Shown: positions 18,186-27,387, numbered from the stretch's first letter. The stretch: 64,000 nucleotides of DNA from Polaromonas sp. (GCA_030683705.1 JAUXPP010000126.1:1-64000); one strand, 5' to 3'. Made by a program: numbers and translations. The notes: generated by a model from the sequence alone, not told the origin.

Positions 18186-18202
18186 AAAACTGGAGAAATT
18201 TC

Positions 18203-19945
18203 ATGGACGCAGGCTCGGTGTATCTCTTGAGGCCTTGGACGGCTCAGTACGGTTCCATCGCCACCACGCTGGCCGAACCGGATGCGGCTAGTCTGCCGGC
18301 GATGATGACCAAGGCATCGACGCAGTATTCCAAGCAGGCAGCGTTCACTACGGTGATGCCCAATGGCATGTTCGGAAATTTGAGCTATGCGCAGGTCGAT
18401 GAGCTTAGCGACGCATTTGCCGGCTATCTGCGGGACGTACTTCAGGTGCCCGCTGGAAGTCGCGTTGCAATTCAGATGCCCAACTGCCTTGCGTATCCCG
18501 TGGTACTGCTTGGCACATTGAAGGCCGCTTGTGTTGCGGTCAACACCAATCCTCTGTACACCGCCAATGAGTTGCGCCACCAGTTCTGTGACAGTGGCGC
18601 AACGGTGGTTGTAGCGGTGGATATGTTTGCTGACCGGCTCGAGGCTTGTCTGCCGGATTGTTCGAGCGTCAAGCATGTGGTCCTGACCAAGGTCAGCGAG
18701 TTCTTCCCCACACCGGTTTCACACCTGGTTCACGCTATTCAGAAGTACTGGCACAAGCAAATCCCCAAGTGCGCGATCGAACACTGTGCGCTCCCAGAAG
18801 CGATCGCCCAAGGGCATCGGGCTTTAAAAGGCCACGCAGCTCGCCGGTATTGGGACAAGTTGTCTCACGCGGACCTCGCGCTTCTCCAGTACACCGGGGG
18901 AACTACAGGCACAGCGAAAGGGGCGATGCTCACGCACGGCAACCTGCTGTGGAACGTGTGCCAGCTTCGCGCCATGCTGGACAGCCATATCCAGCCGGGA
19001 CGCGAGGTAGTTCTCACCGCCTTGCCGCTTTATCACATCTTTGCCTTCACGGTGAATCTTCTGGCGATGTTTGAGGCGGGTGCGCGCAACATTCTTGTGC
19101 CCAGTCCGCGGCCAATTCAAAATCTGCAGCGTGCCTTCGAGAATTATCCGATCACTTGGGTAACGGGGGTCAATACCCTGTACAACGCCCTCCTGGCTGA
19201 AGAGTGGTTCACCGCATTTCCTCCAAAATTCCTCAAGGCCGCAGGCGGCGGCGGGGCCGCGATGCATTCTGCGGTCGTTGAGCGGTTCGAGCGGCTCACC
19301 GGGGCGCCGTTGATTGAGGGCTACGGACTGACCGAGAGCAGTCCGGTCGTTTGCTTTCAGCCTCTGCACCGCCGCCAGAGGGATTCCATTGGCATTCCGA
19401 TACCTATGACAGATGTGAAGCTTGTCGACGACAGCGGCGGCGAGGTGCCGATCGGGCAGCCTGGCGAGCTTTTGGTGCGCGGCCCGCAGGTCATGGCCGG
19501 CTACTGGAAACAGCCGGAATCCACTGACGCAGCAGTTCGGGACGGGTGGCTTTGTACCGGAGATATCGCCACCATGGACAACCAAGGCACGTTTCGCATT
19601 GTTGACCGTAAAAAGGATCTGATTTTGGTAAGCGGCTTCAATGTTTATCCTAATGAAGTTGAAGACGCTCTTACCCGTCACCCCAAAGTGCTTGAAGCCG
19701 GCGTCATTGGGCTGCCGCACGCCAAGACGGGGGAAGCAGTGTACGCATACGTTGTCCGGCTTGATCCGGAAGTGACTCAAGTCGAATTGCTGGCGCACTG
19801 CCGCACTTTGCTTTCCGGGTACAAGGTTCCTGTGCGCATCGTCTTTCGGGACGAATTACCAAAGTCGACAGTCGGCAAGGTTCTGCGAAAGGAATTGCGT
19901 GCGAGCGCGTCCGGAACAGGCGCTGGGGAGCCTGAACATGCTTAG
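18203..19945 (+). CDS. fadD: Long-chain fatty acid-CoA ligase (AMP-binding, FadD-like)
   Basis: A 580-residue ANL-superfamily enzyme. The phosphate-binding loop is QYTGGTTGTAKGAMLTHGNL, the adenine region is EGYGLTESSPVVC, the hinge is TGDIATMDNQGTFRIVDRKK and the catalytic lysine lies in LPKSTVGKVLRKEL. It activates a carboxylic acid to acyl-AMP and then acyl-CoA; length and motifs fit FadD, but chain length is not provable. SD GGAGA precedes ATG 18203. It overlaps the downstream symporter gene by 8 bp. Together with the symporter it could import and activate an organic acid. Confidence 0.88.
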   Translation: MDAGSVYLLRPWTAQYGSIATTLAEPDAASLPAMMTKASTQYSKQAAFTTVMPNGMFGNLSYAQVDELSDAFAGYLRDVLQVPAGSRVAIQMPNCLAYPVVLLGTLKAACVAVNTNPLYTANELRHQFCDSGATVVVAVDMFADRLEACLPDCSSVKHVVLTKVSEFFPTPVSHLVHAIQKYWHKQIPKCAIEHCALPEAIAQGHRALKGHAARRYWDKLSHADLALLQYTGGTTGTAKGAMLTHGNLLWNVCQLRAMLDSHIQPGREVVLTALPLYHIFAFTVNLLAMFEAGARNILVPSPRPIQNLQRAFENYPITWVTGVNTLYNALLAEEWFTAFPPKFLKAAGGGGAAMHSAVVERFERLTGAPLIEGYGLTESSPVVCFQPLHRRQRDSIGIPIPMTDVKLVDDSGGEVPIGQPGELLVRGPQVMAGYWKQPESTDAAVRDGWLCTGDIATMDNQGTFRIVDRKKDLILVSGFNVYPNEVEDALTRHPKVLEAGVIGLPHAKTGEAVYAYVVRLDPEVTQVELLAHCRTLLSGYKVPVRIVFRDELPKSTVGKVLRKELRASASGTGAGEPEHA

Positions 19946-20846
19946 TGAATTTGAGACTCAGCTCCTGGGAGTGATGATGATGGTCATCATGCTCGGCATG
20001 GGCGCAAGCTTGACGTTGAAAGACTTCGCCATTGCTGTCAAGAAGCCAGCAGGCATCGCGATCGGCCTTGTCACGACTTATGTGCTCACCCCGACTCTGG
20101 GCGTCGCACTTGCATATTCGCTGCAACTTCCTCCTGCGTACGCCATAGGACTTATCCTGATGGCCTGCTTGCCGGGCGGGACTACCAGCAACATCTTCAA
20201 CTATTTCAGCAAGGGCGTGCTGAGCCTTTCGATCCTGATGACGATCGTGTCGACCGTCGTCGCTGTCGCCATGGTTCCCCTCGTGCTCGGCATCTTCACC
20301 GCTAATATCGAAGGCGAGTGGCGCATCCCTCCAGAAAATGTCGCACAAGTGCTCTTTGTTCTCCTGGTCCCTACCGTGGCGGGCATGCTTTTGCGAAAGT
20401 GGAATGCGAACGTAGGCGCGATTACGGAACTTGTGGGCGGCATACTTGGAATTGGCGCCATCGTCTTTCTTCTGGTCACTTGGGTGCCCAGAAATTACAT
20501 GCTTCTTGCAAGTACGCCGTGGCAGGTGTACGTTGCCTCCATTGGCCTGGGCGTAGGTGGTTTTGCCGTCGGTTATGTGTTTGCCCGAACAGTGCGCCAA
20601 GACGCCAGGAGGGCGCGAACCATCGCATTGGAGACAGGAATCCAGAACGGTCCCCTCGGTGTACTGATCGTGCTCCTCACGTTCGAGGGCCAAAAGCAGC
20701 AGGAGGTCTTGCTTGTTCCGGTGTTGTATTCACTATTTATTGTTCTTACGTCTGCCGCCATGACGGTATGGTTCAGGCGTATAAGTCAACGCGAAGAGTT
20801 TGCCCGTGATCAAGCCAAAATCGGAGCGACGCCTGCAGCTACCTGA
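19938..20846 (+). CDS. Bile acid:Na+ symporter family (BASS) transporter
   Basis: A 302-residue polytopic protein with about nine to ten membrane helices. The family signature GLILMACLPGGTTSNIFNYFSKG and the later ETGIQNGPLGVLIVLLTF match the two crossover regions of BASS/SBF transporters, which couple Na+ to uptake of organic anions. ATG 19938 is chosen because it overlaps the acyl-CoA ligase stop by 8 bp; the upstream frame start lies inside that gene. Substrate unknown. One of two Na+-coupled transporters in the cargo. Confidence 0.88.
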   Translation: MLSEFETQLLGVMMMVIMLGMGASLTLKDFAIAVKKPAGIAIGLVTTYVLTPTLGVALAYSLQLPPAYAIGLILMACLPGGTTSNIFNYFSKGVLSLSILMTIVSTVVAVAMVPLVLGIFTANIEGEWRIPPENVAQVLFVLLVPTVAGMLLRKWNANVGAITELVGGILGIGAIVFLLVTWVPRNYMLLASTPWQVYVASIGLGVGGFAVGYVFARTVRQDARRARTIALETGIQNGPLGVLIVLLTFEGQKQQEVLLVPVLYSLFIVLTSAAMTVWFRRISQREEFARDQAKIGATPAAT

Positions 20847-20892
20847 TGGAAGACCGCTTGCACCTAGCTCATCGATGAGTTAATAATATTCG

Positions 20893-21588
20893 ATGCATTA
20901 CATTTATCGTCCGTTGTTCTCAGCCTTGGCCTTGTTCGCTGCAGGACTTGCACTCGCGCAAACTGGCGTAGCGCAGCCATCCGCCGTGGATCCACCACCG
21001 GCAAGTCCCCCAATTTCGTCGAAGACACTGTTGTCTATGTGCATGGGGTGTCATGGTATTCCGGGATACAAATCAAGCTTTCCAGAGGTTCATCGGGTTC
21101 CAAAGATCGAAGGGCAGAATGGCGCGTACCTTGAAGCCGCCTTGAAGGCGTATCGAGCCGGTGACCGAAAGCATCCCACCATGCGTGGAATTGCAGCGGC
21201 ACTGGACGATAAGGAGATCTCTCGGATTGCGGCCTACTATGCAGCGCCAAGTGGGGCCCGACCGGAAGTTCCCGCGACTCCGAGGTTGCAACCAAGCTCG
21301 CAAGTAGCGACGCTTCTTCAGCGCGGTGCATGCATTTCTTGCCACGGCACGAATTTCACGACGCCAGTGGATCTGGCATTGCCTAAGCTTGCGGGACAGT
21401 ACTCCGACTATTTGTTTGTCGCACTTAGGGCTTACAAGATCGAAGGCAACCCGGTCGTCGGGCGTGCACACCCAGTCATGACGCCGCTTGCAAAGCAGTT
21501 CACGAACGCCGAATTGAAATTGCTTGCGGACTACATCGGTTCGCTCAAGGGCGAGTTGACCGTCAGCCAGGTGCCGGCGCTTCGATAG
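20893..21588 (+). CDS. Periplasmic dihaem cytochrome c (c4-like)
   Basis: A 231-residue protein with a signal peptide (about 1-22, LFSALALFAAGLALAQ) and two CxxCH haem sites, CMGCH (about 50) and CISCH (about 147). Each is followed by a Met-containing region (HPTMRGIAA; HPVMTPLAKQ) that can give the axial ligand. The duplicated layout and length fit cytochrome c4, an electron carrier to terminal oxidases. It lies 46 bp downstream of the symporter and may belong to the same transcript. Confidence 0.85.
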   Translation: MHYIYRPLFSALALFAAGLALAQTGVAQPSAVDPPPASPPISSKTLLSMCMGCHGIPGYKSSFPEVHRVPKIEGQNGAYLEAALKAYRAGDRKHPTMRGIAAALDDKEISRIAAYYAAPSGARPEVPATPRLQPSSQVATLLQRGACISCHGTNFTTPVDLALPKLAGQYSDYLFVALRAYKIEGNPVVGRAHPVMTPLAKQFTNAELKLLADYIGSLKGELTVSQVPALR

Positions 21589-22145
21589 CCTCCCTTCACC
21601 GGCGCCGCGCTAAGCAAGCGGCGGCATCAACAAGACAGGCGAAGACTCGAATGAGTGTTTATGGGTGAGCCCTATAGTCTTTCCCGGCGACGCTATTGAG
21701 TCCCTCCCGTTACTTCGCATGACGGTGGAGATGAACATGGGCTTAGCTGAACTGCGTTTTTAACGCTGAGATTTGGCGGCAAGCAAGCAGCATCTCCCGT
21801 ATAGCGTTTATCAGACCTCAGTTAACGTTGACTGTGGTCGCTTGGACTGAGGGACGCCGAAAGTGATGAAACTCCGTAGCGCCTTCCGACCACTGCCTCT
21901 CGAGTACTTGACCCCACAGGGGCCCGCGTCCCAACGTGCCCAAAGCTTCAACGGCTCGTTTTAGCACCGACCCCATTCGCAAGGGCAGTTAGGGTTGATA
22001 TCAAATTCCCGGTTTTTAGGAATGAAAGTCACTTTCTTCCGGCTTGAGATGACGCTTGCGCGGATAAACTTGCGAACGCCGTCACGGATGCAGGTCACCG
22101 TGAACACTCTCGCCTAGCGCGACTAGAACCAATTTTTAGGAACTT
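21589..22145. other. 557-bp intergenic region upstream of the Alx/TerC gene
   Basis: No gene found. TTGATATCAA, a 10-bp perfect palindrome, lies at 21995-22004. The word TTTTTAGGAA occurs at 22013 and again at 22133 just before the ATG, where AGGA acts as ribosome binding site. I looked for the manganese yybP-ykoY riboswitch that often precedes alx genes and could not identify its conserved core by eye. Confidence 0.4.
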
Positions 22146-23105
22146 ATGGAAACAATCGCTCCGCTTTGGCTTTGGGCCACATTTGGCGGCATCGTGCTGG
22201 TGTCGCTCTTCATAGACTTTGTCGTCCTCAAAAAGCAAGGATCTCACGACATCGGCGTCAAAGAGGCCGCGATATGGTCACTCGTCTGGGTTGCCCTCAG
22301 CTTCCTGTTCAACGGACTGTTTTGGTGGGCGGTCAGGGATACCACAGGGTCGGTGGAGATCGCAAACACCAAATCGCTGGAATTTTTGACCGGCTACCTG
22401 ATCGAAAAATCGCTTGCCGTAGACAACATTTTTGTGTTCCTGTTGATATTCACGTACTTCGCTGTACCGTCGCAGTTCCAAAAGCGGGTCTTAATGATCG
22501 GAATCATCGGGGCCATCGTGCTTCGGACTGTCATGATCTTGATCGGTGGCTGGCTGCTGGCTGAGTTTCACTGGATCTTGTATGTGTTCGGTGCATTCTT
22601 GATCCTCACAGGCATAAAAATGTGGTGGGCAGCGGGTAAAGAGCCAAACCTGGACGATAACCCGGCACTCAAACTGCTTCGCAAGCTGATACCGGTGAGC
22701 AAAAACTACGACGGCGAAAAGTTCTGGACGGTGGAAAACGGCAAGAAGATTGCAACGCCTCTTTTTATGGTGATCTGCCTGATCGCTCTCACCGATGTGA
22801 TCTTCGCCGTGGATTCCATTCCCGCTATTTTCGCCATCACCAGTGATCCCTTCATTGTCCTGACCAGCAACGTCTTTGCTATTCTGGGACTGCGGGCTAT
22901 GTATTTCCTTTTGGCGGCCGTGGCCAACAAATTTCACCTGCTCAACTATGGTCTTGCAGTGATTTTGATCTTCATTGGTACAAAGATGTGCCTAATCGAC
23001 TATTACAAGATTCCTGTAGCCGTGTCTCTAGGCGTCGTAATGGGCATATTGGCACTGACCATGTTGTTAAGTATGCGCGCCAGCAAGTCTGAAACCCGAG
23101 GCTAA
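22146..23105 (+). CDS. Alx/TerC-family membrane protein
   Basis: A 319-residue polytopic protein with about nine helices. The two conserved acidic motifs are EKSLAVDNIFVF (about 80-91) and ALTDVIFAVDSIPAIFAITSDPFIVLTSN (about 215-243), followed by FAILGLRAMYF. This matches Alx (YgjT) rather than plasmid TerC in length. Alx is alkali-induced and handles Mn2+ in E. coli, and the wider family is linked to metal loading of exported proteins. The ribosome binding site AGGA is 8 bases upstream. The nearby TerB-like gene recalls ter-type gene sets. Confidence 0.9.
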   Translation: METIAPLWLWATFGGIVLVSLFIDFVVLKKQGSHDIGVKEAAIWSLVWVALSFLFNGLFWWAVRDTTGSVEIANTKSLEFLTGYLIEKSLAVDNIFVFLLIFTYFAVPSQFQKRVLMIGIIGAIVLRTVMILIGGWLLAEFHWILYVFGAFLILTGIKMWWAAGKEPNLDDNPALKLLRKLIPVSKNYDGEKFWTVENGKKIATPLFMVICLIALTDVIFAVDSIPAIFAITSDPFIVLTSNVFAILGLRAMYFLLAAVANKFHLLNYGLAVILIFIGTKMCLIDYYKIPVAVSLGVVMGILALTMLLSMRASKSETRG

Positions 23106-23270
23106 TTCAGCGCGGCCGGACGCAAGCGCACAGAAAAATTGGCTTTGAATAGCTAACGCCTCATCACAAGGAAACAGTATGAACCTCATGTCTTCGGACG
23201 CTGCCCCGCATGCGTCGTGCCAACAACCTGACCACGTTGCACACGAACATAACCCGACGCAGGTCGGATC

Positions 23271-23786
23271 GTGACCGCACCGAGATTGGCGGTTCGCTCC
23301 TATCCGACCAACAGTTCCCACGCTGCTGGCAGGATTGTGGCGCTGGCACTCATTGTGGACGGGGAGATTGGGCCGGCCGAGGCTCAAACTCTGGAGAAGC
23401 TCGAAGCGACGAAGAGGCTGGGCCTTACCCCCGAACAATGGGATGAAGTCGTACACGATCTTTGCGCGGACTTGCTGGGTCCTGCGCGGCTGCAGGACGA
23501 GGGATGCATCCCGGCAGAGCTGCTGGAGGGCATGCTTGACGAGCTCGACAACGTTGCGTTGCGCAGGCTCGTCCTGCGCCTGAGCTCAGCGGTTGTGCAT
23601 GCGGACAAGCGCATCGACGAAGGCGAGTCGCTCGTTTTGGTTGCAGCCATGGAGAGATGGGGCTTCCTTCCGGACGACCCTGCGCTACTCGAGCCCATGA
23701 TGGATGTCCTCCGTACGTCGAGCGAAAGCGTCGAGGAGCGATTGCCACCATCCGATAGCCGTGTGCGCGGCCGGCACCTCTCCTGA
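23271..23786 (+). CDS. TerB-like helical protein (copy 3 of 3)
   Basis: A 171-residue protein from a GTG at 23271. VRSYPTNSSHAAGRIVALAL and VDGEIGPAEAQTLEKLEA match the N-terminal pattern of the genes at 8346 and 9951. RLVLRLSSAVVHADKRIDEGESLVL repeats the TerB-type acidic helix. The C-terminal 30 residues are an extra charged tail. It lies between the Alx/TerC gene and the bicarbonate transporter, only 27 bp before the latter. Start choice is uncertain because no strong ribosome binding site is visible. Confidence 0.65.
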   Translation: MTAPRLAVRSYPTNSSHAAGRIVALALIVDGEIGPAEAQTLEKLEATKRLGLTPEQWDEVVHDLCADLLGPARLQDEGCIPAELLEGMLDELDNVALRRLVLRLSSAVVHADKRIDEGESLVLVAAMERWGFLPDDPALLEPMMDVLRTSSESVEERLPPSDSRVRGRHLS

Positions 23787-23813
23787 CCTCCCAGGTATGG
23801 TTTTGCGCTGAGG

Positions 23814-24761
23814 ATGCCGCCGATGCAGCTGTTCGAGCCAGTCATTCTGTTTTTCCTGCTGGGAGCGTTCGCCGGCTTCGTACGTTCGGATTTGCGCATC
23901 CCAGGTGTCCTCTACGAGTCGCTCAGCATCTTCCTGTTGCTGGCCATTGGCCTCAAAGGTGGGGTGGAGCTGGCGCGCTATCCGATCGCTTCCATCGCCC
24001 TGCCCTCCCTGGTGGTGGTCGCGGTCGGCGCGATGATTCCGCTGGTGGCCTACCTAGTATTGCGACGTTTAGGAAAGTTTCCACAAGCTGACGCCGGGGC
24101 CATTGCGGGCCACTACGGATCCGTTAGTGTCGTCACGTTCGCGGTCGGCGCGACCTACCTGGCCCGAATGGGTCAGGAGGCCGAAGGCTACATGACGGTG
24201 CTGCTTGTCCTTTTGGAGTTCCCTGCGCTCGTCATAGGCGTGCTATTGGCCCGGCGTGGCGAGCTGGGCACCCCTTGGAAACAGGTACTGCACGAGGTGT
24301 TTGCCGGAAAGAGCATCCTCTTGCTCCTCGGCGGCTTGGCCATCGGCTGGGCGGCCGGGCCGCAAGGGATTGCTCCGCTGGATCTCCTGTTCTTTGATCT
24401 GTTCAAAGGCGTGCTGGCTTTCTTCCTGTTGGAGATGGGGTTGGTCGCGGCGAGCCGGTTCGGCGAGTTGCGACGTGCCGGGCTCTTTCTGGTCATCTTT
24501 GCTGTGGGAATGCCGCTTTTTTCTGCGGCCCTTGGGATCGCGACGGGCTCGATTCTCGGCATGTCGGTCGGTGGCGTGACGCTTCTGGCAACGCTCTATG
24601 CCAGCGCGTCGTATATTGCTGCGCCGGCGGCCATGCGGCTGGCGGTGCCGCAAGCCAATCCCGCGTTGTCGATCGGTGCGGCTTTGGGAATCACGTTCCC
24701 GTTCAACCTGCTGGTCGGCATACCGCTGTACCATCACTTGGCACAGCGGGTCGTTCACTAA
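23814..24761 (+). CDS. sbtA: Na+-dependent bicarbonate transporter SbtA
   Basis: A 315-residue protein with about ten helices. It starts MPPMQLFEPVILFFLLGAFA and has the conserved AGHYGSVSVVTFAVG, LEMGLVAASR and SASYIAAPAAMRLAVPQANP segments of the SbtA family, high-affinity Na+/HCO3- symporters first described in cyanobacteria. The gene for its PII-like partner follows 8 bp downstream. In a heterotrophic or chemolithotrophic betaproteobacterium it would supply bicarbonate for carboxylases or help pH balance. Confidence 0.9.
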   Translation: MPPMQLFEPVILFFLLGAFAGFVRSDLRIPGVLYESLSIFLLLAIGLKGGVELARYPIASIALPSLVVVAVGAMIPLVAYLVLRRLGKFPQADAGAIAGHYGSVSVVTFAVGATYLARMGQEAEGYMTVLLVLLEFPALVIGVLLARRGELGTPWKQVLHEVFAGKSILLLLGGLAIGWAAGPQGIAPLDLLFFDLFKGVLAFFLLEMGLVAASRFGELRRAGLFLVIFAVGMPLFSAALGIATGSILGMSVGGVTLLATLYASASYIAAPAAMRLAVPQANPALSIGAALGITFPFNLLVGIPLYHHLAQRVVH

Positions 24762-24769
24762 AAGAGATC

Positions 24770-25084
24770 ATGCAAAACACCGAAACAGCAATACGCAAGG
24801 TCGTAACGATTGTGTGCGAAGGCGCACTCGAAGCGACATTGCTGCGCGAAATCGAGTCGCTTGGCGCGCGAGGTTACACCGTGACTGATGCGCGTGGAAA
24901 GGGTAGCCGCGGCCGACGAGATGCCACGTGGGGACCGCATGCCAACATTCGGGTGGAGATTGTTTGTGGCGCGCAAATTGCGCGTGCCATCATCGACCTC
25001 CTTCGTGAGCGCTACTACGACAACTTCTCGATGATCCTTTTCACCGTTGATGCAGAAGTACTACGACCGGAGAAGTTCGATTGA
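24770..25084 (+). CDS. sbtB: PII-like SbtB regulator of SbtA
   Basis: A 104-residue PII-superfamily protein. The start VVTIVCEGALEATLLREIESLGARGYTVTDARGKGSRG is followed by a T-loop region (RRDATWGPHANIRVEIVC). Cyanobacterial SbtB binds cAMP and adenine nucleotides and docks on SbtA trimers to gate transport. This copy ends PEKFD and lacks the C-terminal cysteine-containing extension of several cyanobacterial SbtB proteins, so redox gating is unlikely. Tight spacing to sbtA supports a functional pair. Confidence 0.85.
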   Translation: MQNTETAIRKVVTIVCEGALEATLLREIESLGARGYTVTDARGKGSRGRRDATWGPHANIRVEIVCGAQIARAIIDLLRERYYDNFSMILFTVDAEVLRPEKFD

Positions 25085-25292
25085 GCGTTGCGCCTAGCGC
25101 GTGCCCCGTTCGATTGCGAAGCCAGCAGCACCTCCGGGCGCAGCATTCTTGCGAGGCGCCGCGCACAAGTACTGAAAAACACCATTCCTTTATCGCGCCC
25201 AATTCAGTCTCAGCATCGGATTTCCCGCAGCCCGTTAAAACGCTGGGACGGTCTGAGACAATCGCTCACACTTCACAACTTCGCGCTTAACC

Positions 25293-25967
25293 ATGAATCG
25301 TCAAAGCATCTCACTGTGGTGGCACCTTGCCGCATGGACGTTAGGAGCCACGCTTCTGTGCTGGATGGCATTAATGGTCTTGCTTTCAAGCATGAGTGCT
25401 CAGGAAAAGCGGGAAGACACTGACCATCTGCTCAGAACTGTCGCTTCGGTTCTTGCGCGCCAAGGTGTCTCGGAGTTCGCGAGCGATCGCCCTTCCTCGG
25501 TCCCTGGGGAATTGAGTGTCTTTATTTGGAATGGATCAGGAGCATTACTTACCAGCGACGGCAGCGCTCGTCAACTTCCTTTTTCGTCCATTGAAGGGTT
25601 CTCTAACGTCGTGATCGGCTCTCCTTCAGAAGTCTGGCGCTCGTTCAGTCGATGGGACGTGCCCGAGCGCCAGCGGAAAATCGCAGTCATGGTCAAAGTC
25701 GCTGAGCGCGAAACCGCTGCTCACGCACTCCTAGCTACGATGGCCAGCCTCCTTGGTTGGCTTCTGCCCGTCTTTGCCGCACTTTTCGGCGTGGCAACTT
25801 ACTGCGGGCTGCGACCGCTCCGCAGAGTATGTGCGGCAGTTGAACGCCGGGATGGCACTTCAAGCTCACCCCTCGAAAGAACACCCTACACGGAACTGAA
25901 CCGGATCGTCGAGGCACTGAATGCCGAGAAACCGTACACCTCAGGGCTAACTCAGCGCGAACATTGA
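25293..25967 (+). pseudogene. Truncated two-component sensor lacking its kinase domain
   Basis: A 224-residue protein. A first membrane helix (about 8-32), a periplasmic domain of the QseC/TctE type and a second helix (about 146-168, LLGWLLPVFAALFGVATYC) lead into a short HAMP-like region LRPLRRVCAAVERRD. In intact QseC-like sensors the segment LNRIVEALN is followed by the HisKA dimerisation helix; here the protein stops about 15 residues later. No HisKA or HATPase is found downstream and the next gene is on the opposite strand. It is probably a decayed kinase, though it could act as a dominant membrane binding partner. Confidence 0.7.
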
Positions 25968-26042
25968 CGACAAGCAATTCTTGGTTGCAGGCCTTCGCGC
26001 CGGCTAGCAAGGTTGTGGAGAGCGCGTGAGCCGCGAGGACCG

Positions 26043-26930
26043 TTAGGGGGGAGCTGCTTGGAGCAAACGCTGCACCAGAGGGTGCAGCACCTTTTTTTCG
26101 GTTCCAATTGCAAAGAAATGCTCGCTAACGCCCTCGCATGGACCCAGACGCTGAACTGCATAGTGGGCCAGCAAGTCCTCATGCGCCCACTCAGCGGCAG
26201 GAAATATACCCATGCCGCTTGCCCCGAAAGTCTTGAGTAGGGCGCTATCTTCAAACTCCCCGACGATGCGTGGTTTGATGCCGCGCTCGTCAAACCAATG
26301 GTCCAGACGCGCACGCACCGCCGTATGCGCCGTGGGGAGCAACACAGGAACATTGGCAAGGCTATTCGGAAAGTCCTTCTTCGCCGCCGCCACCTTCTCC
26401 GGCGTGCCGTACCAGGCAATGGCTGAGGATCCTAATCGGTGGCTGTATAACTTGATATTGGGGTTGCTCGGGGCGGGTCGATCAGACATCACGACATCCA
26501 GCCTGTGCAACGCAAGATCGCCCAGCAAGTCGTCAAACTCGCCCTCATGACAAAGCAGGCGTAAGTTGGGTTCCGCGATCACCGGCTGCATAAGACGGCG
26601 GACCACAAGTTTGGGCAGACCGTCTGATATACCCACAGCCAGTCGCACCGCCGGCGAGCTCATCGCATCGCGCACCACAGCTGGAAGATCCTCACCAAGC
26701 CGAAAAATCTGATCGGCTTGCTTCATGGCGGCAATACCTGCGTCGGTCAACATCACCCCGCGCCCAGCAGGTTTGAGCAAAGCATAGCCTAGCGAACGCT
26801 CCAACTCGCGTACTTGGGCACTGACCGTTTGCACCGCCATATCGAGCTTGATTGCGGCCCGCGAGATGCCGCCTTCCTTGGCCACCACCCAGAAATAGTA
26901 GAGATGCTTGTAGCTGAACGACGTGCTCAT
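26043..26930 (-). CDS. LysR-family regulator, NhaR type (copy 2)
   Basis: A 295-residue LTTR from MSTSFSYKHLYYFWVVAKEG, with HTH GGISRAAIKLDMAVQTVSAQV and PAGRGVMLTDAGIAAM, the NhaR-like pattern. The effector domain follows. The alternative start at 27005 would add an atypical 25-residue leader. It is divergent from the hibernation-factor-like gene at 27026 with 95 bp between, so it may control that operon. It is related to but clearly distinct from copy 1. Confidence 0.87.
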   Translation of the reverse strand: MSTSFSYKHLYYFWVVAKEGGISRAAIKLDMAVQTVSAQVRELERSLGYALLKPAGRGVMLTDAGIAAMKQADQIFRLGEDLPAVVRDAMSSPAVRLAVGISDGLPKLVVRRLMQPVIAEPNLRLLCHEGEFDDLLGDLALHRLDVVMSDRPAPSNPNIKLYSHRLGSSAIAWYGTPEKVAAAKKDFPNSLANVPVLLPTAHTAVRARLDHWFDERGIKPRIVGEFEDSALLKTFGASGMGIFPAAEWAHEDLLAHYAVQRLGPCEGVSEHFFAIGTEKKVLHPLVQRLLQAAPP

Positions 26931-27025
26931 ATGGTTTTTTAGGAATGTCTGTAAAGGATTATCTGCTTCTTTCTTGGTGATCTGGGTTTTATTCTCGGGC
27001 CTCACTTACATAAGGAGATAACGCA

Positions 27026-27367
27026 ATGCAGATCATTTTTGAATCCCGCGATGACCAAGGCAACCAACTGCGAGAGGTGTCCATTGAACGTGCGCGTTTC
27101 GCCTTTCGCCGGCTTGCGACCTGGATCCCGCGCGTCAAAGTGCAGTTCTCCGACGTGAACGGACCGCGCGGTGGCCTCGACAAGCGTTGCCAGGTCGAAC
27201 TGAACAACGGATCCGCTGGCAAAGTCGTCATCGTTTCGATGGCGCAGGACTGGCGCACTGCACTCGATCTCTCCCTGAGGCGCGCCGCGCAAGTGCTCAA
27301 GCGCGGCTTGCAGCGCAATAACAAAGTCCCACGCGGCCGCACCGCGAGGCTGGCACTGGACAGTTAA
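27026..27367 (+). CDS. HPF/RaiA-like ribosome-associated protein
   Basis: A 113-residue protein. RFAFRRLATWIPRVKVQFSD, then VNGPRGGLDKRCQVELN and a basic helix RTALDLSLRRAAQVLKRGL match the S30AE fold of HPF/RaiA factors, which sit in the ribosome decoding site during stationary phase. The ribosome binding site AAGGAGAT is strong. The C-terminus is short, so this is the short type without the dimerisation tail. It is followed 20 bp later by the BI-1 gene. Confidence 0.8.
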   Translation: MQIIFESRDDQGNQLREVSIERARFAFRRLATWIPRVKVQFSDVNGPRGGLDKRCQVELNNGSAGKVVIVSMAQDWRTALDLSLRRAAQVLKRGLQRNNKVPRGRTARLALDS

Positions 27368-27387
27368 CACCACTAGAAGGACACGGT

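Noticed and set aside
18824-20693. Long minus-strand frames opposite the acyl-CoA ligase and the symporter
   Set aside because: Both sense genes have full motifs; the antisense products look random.
21589-22145. Manganese yybP-ykoY riboswitch before the Alx/TerC gene
   Set aside because: Looked for the conserved core and could not find it. A covariance search would settle it.
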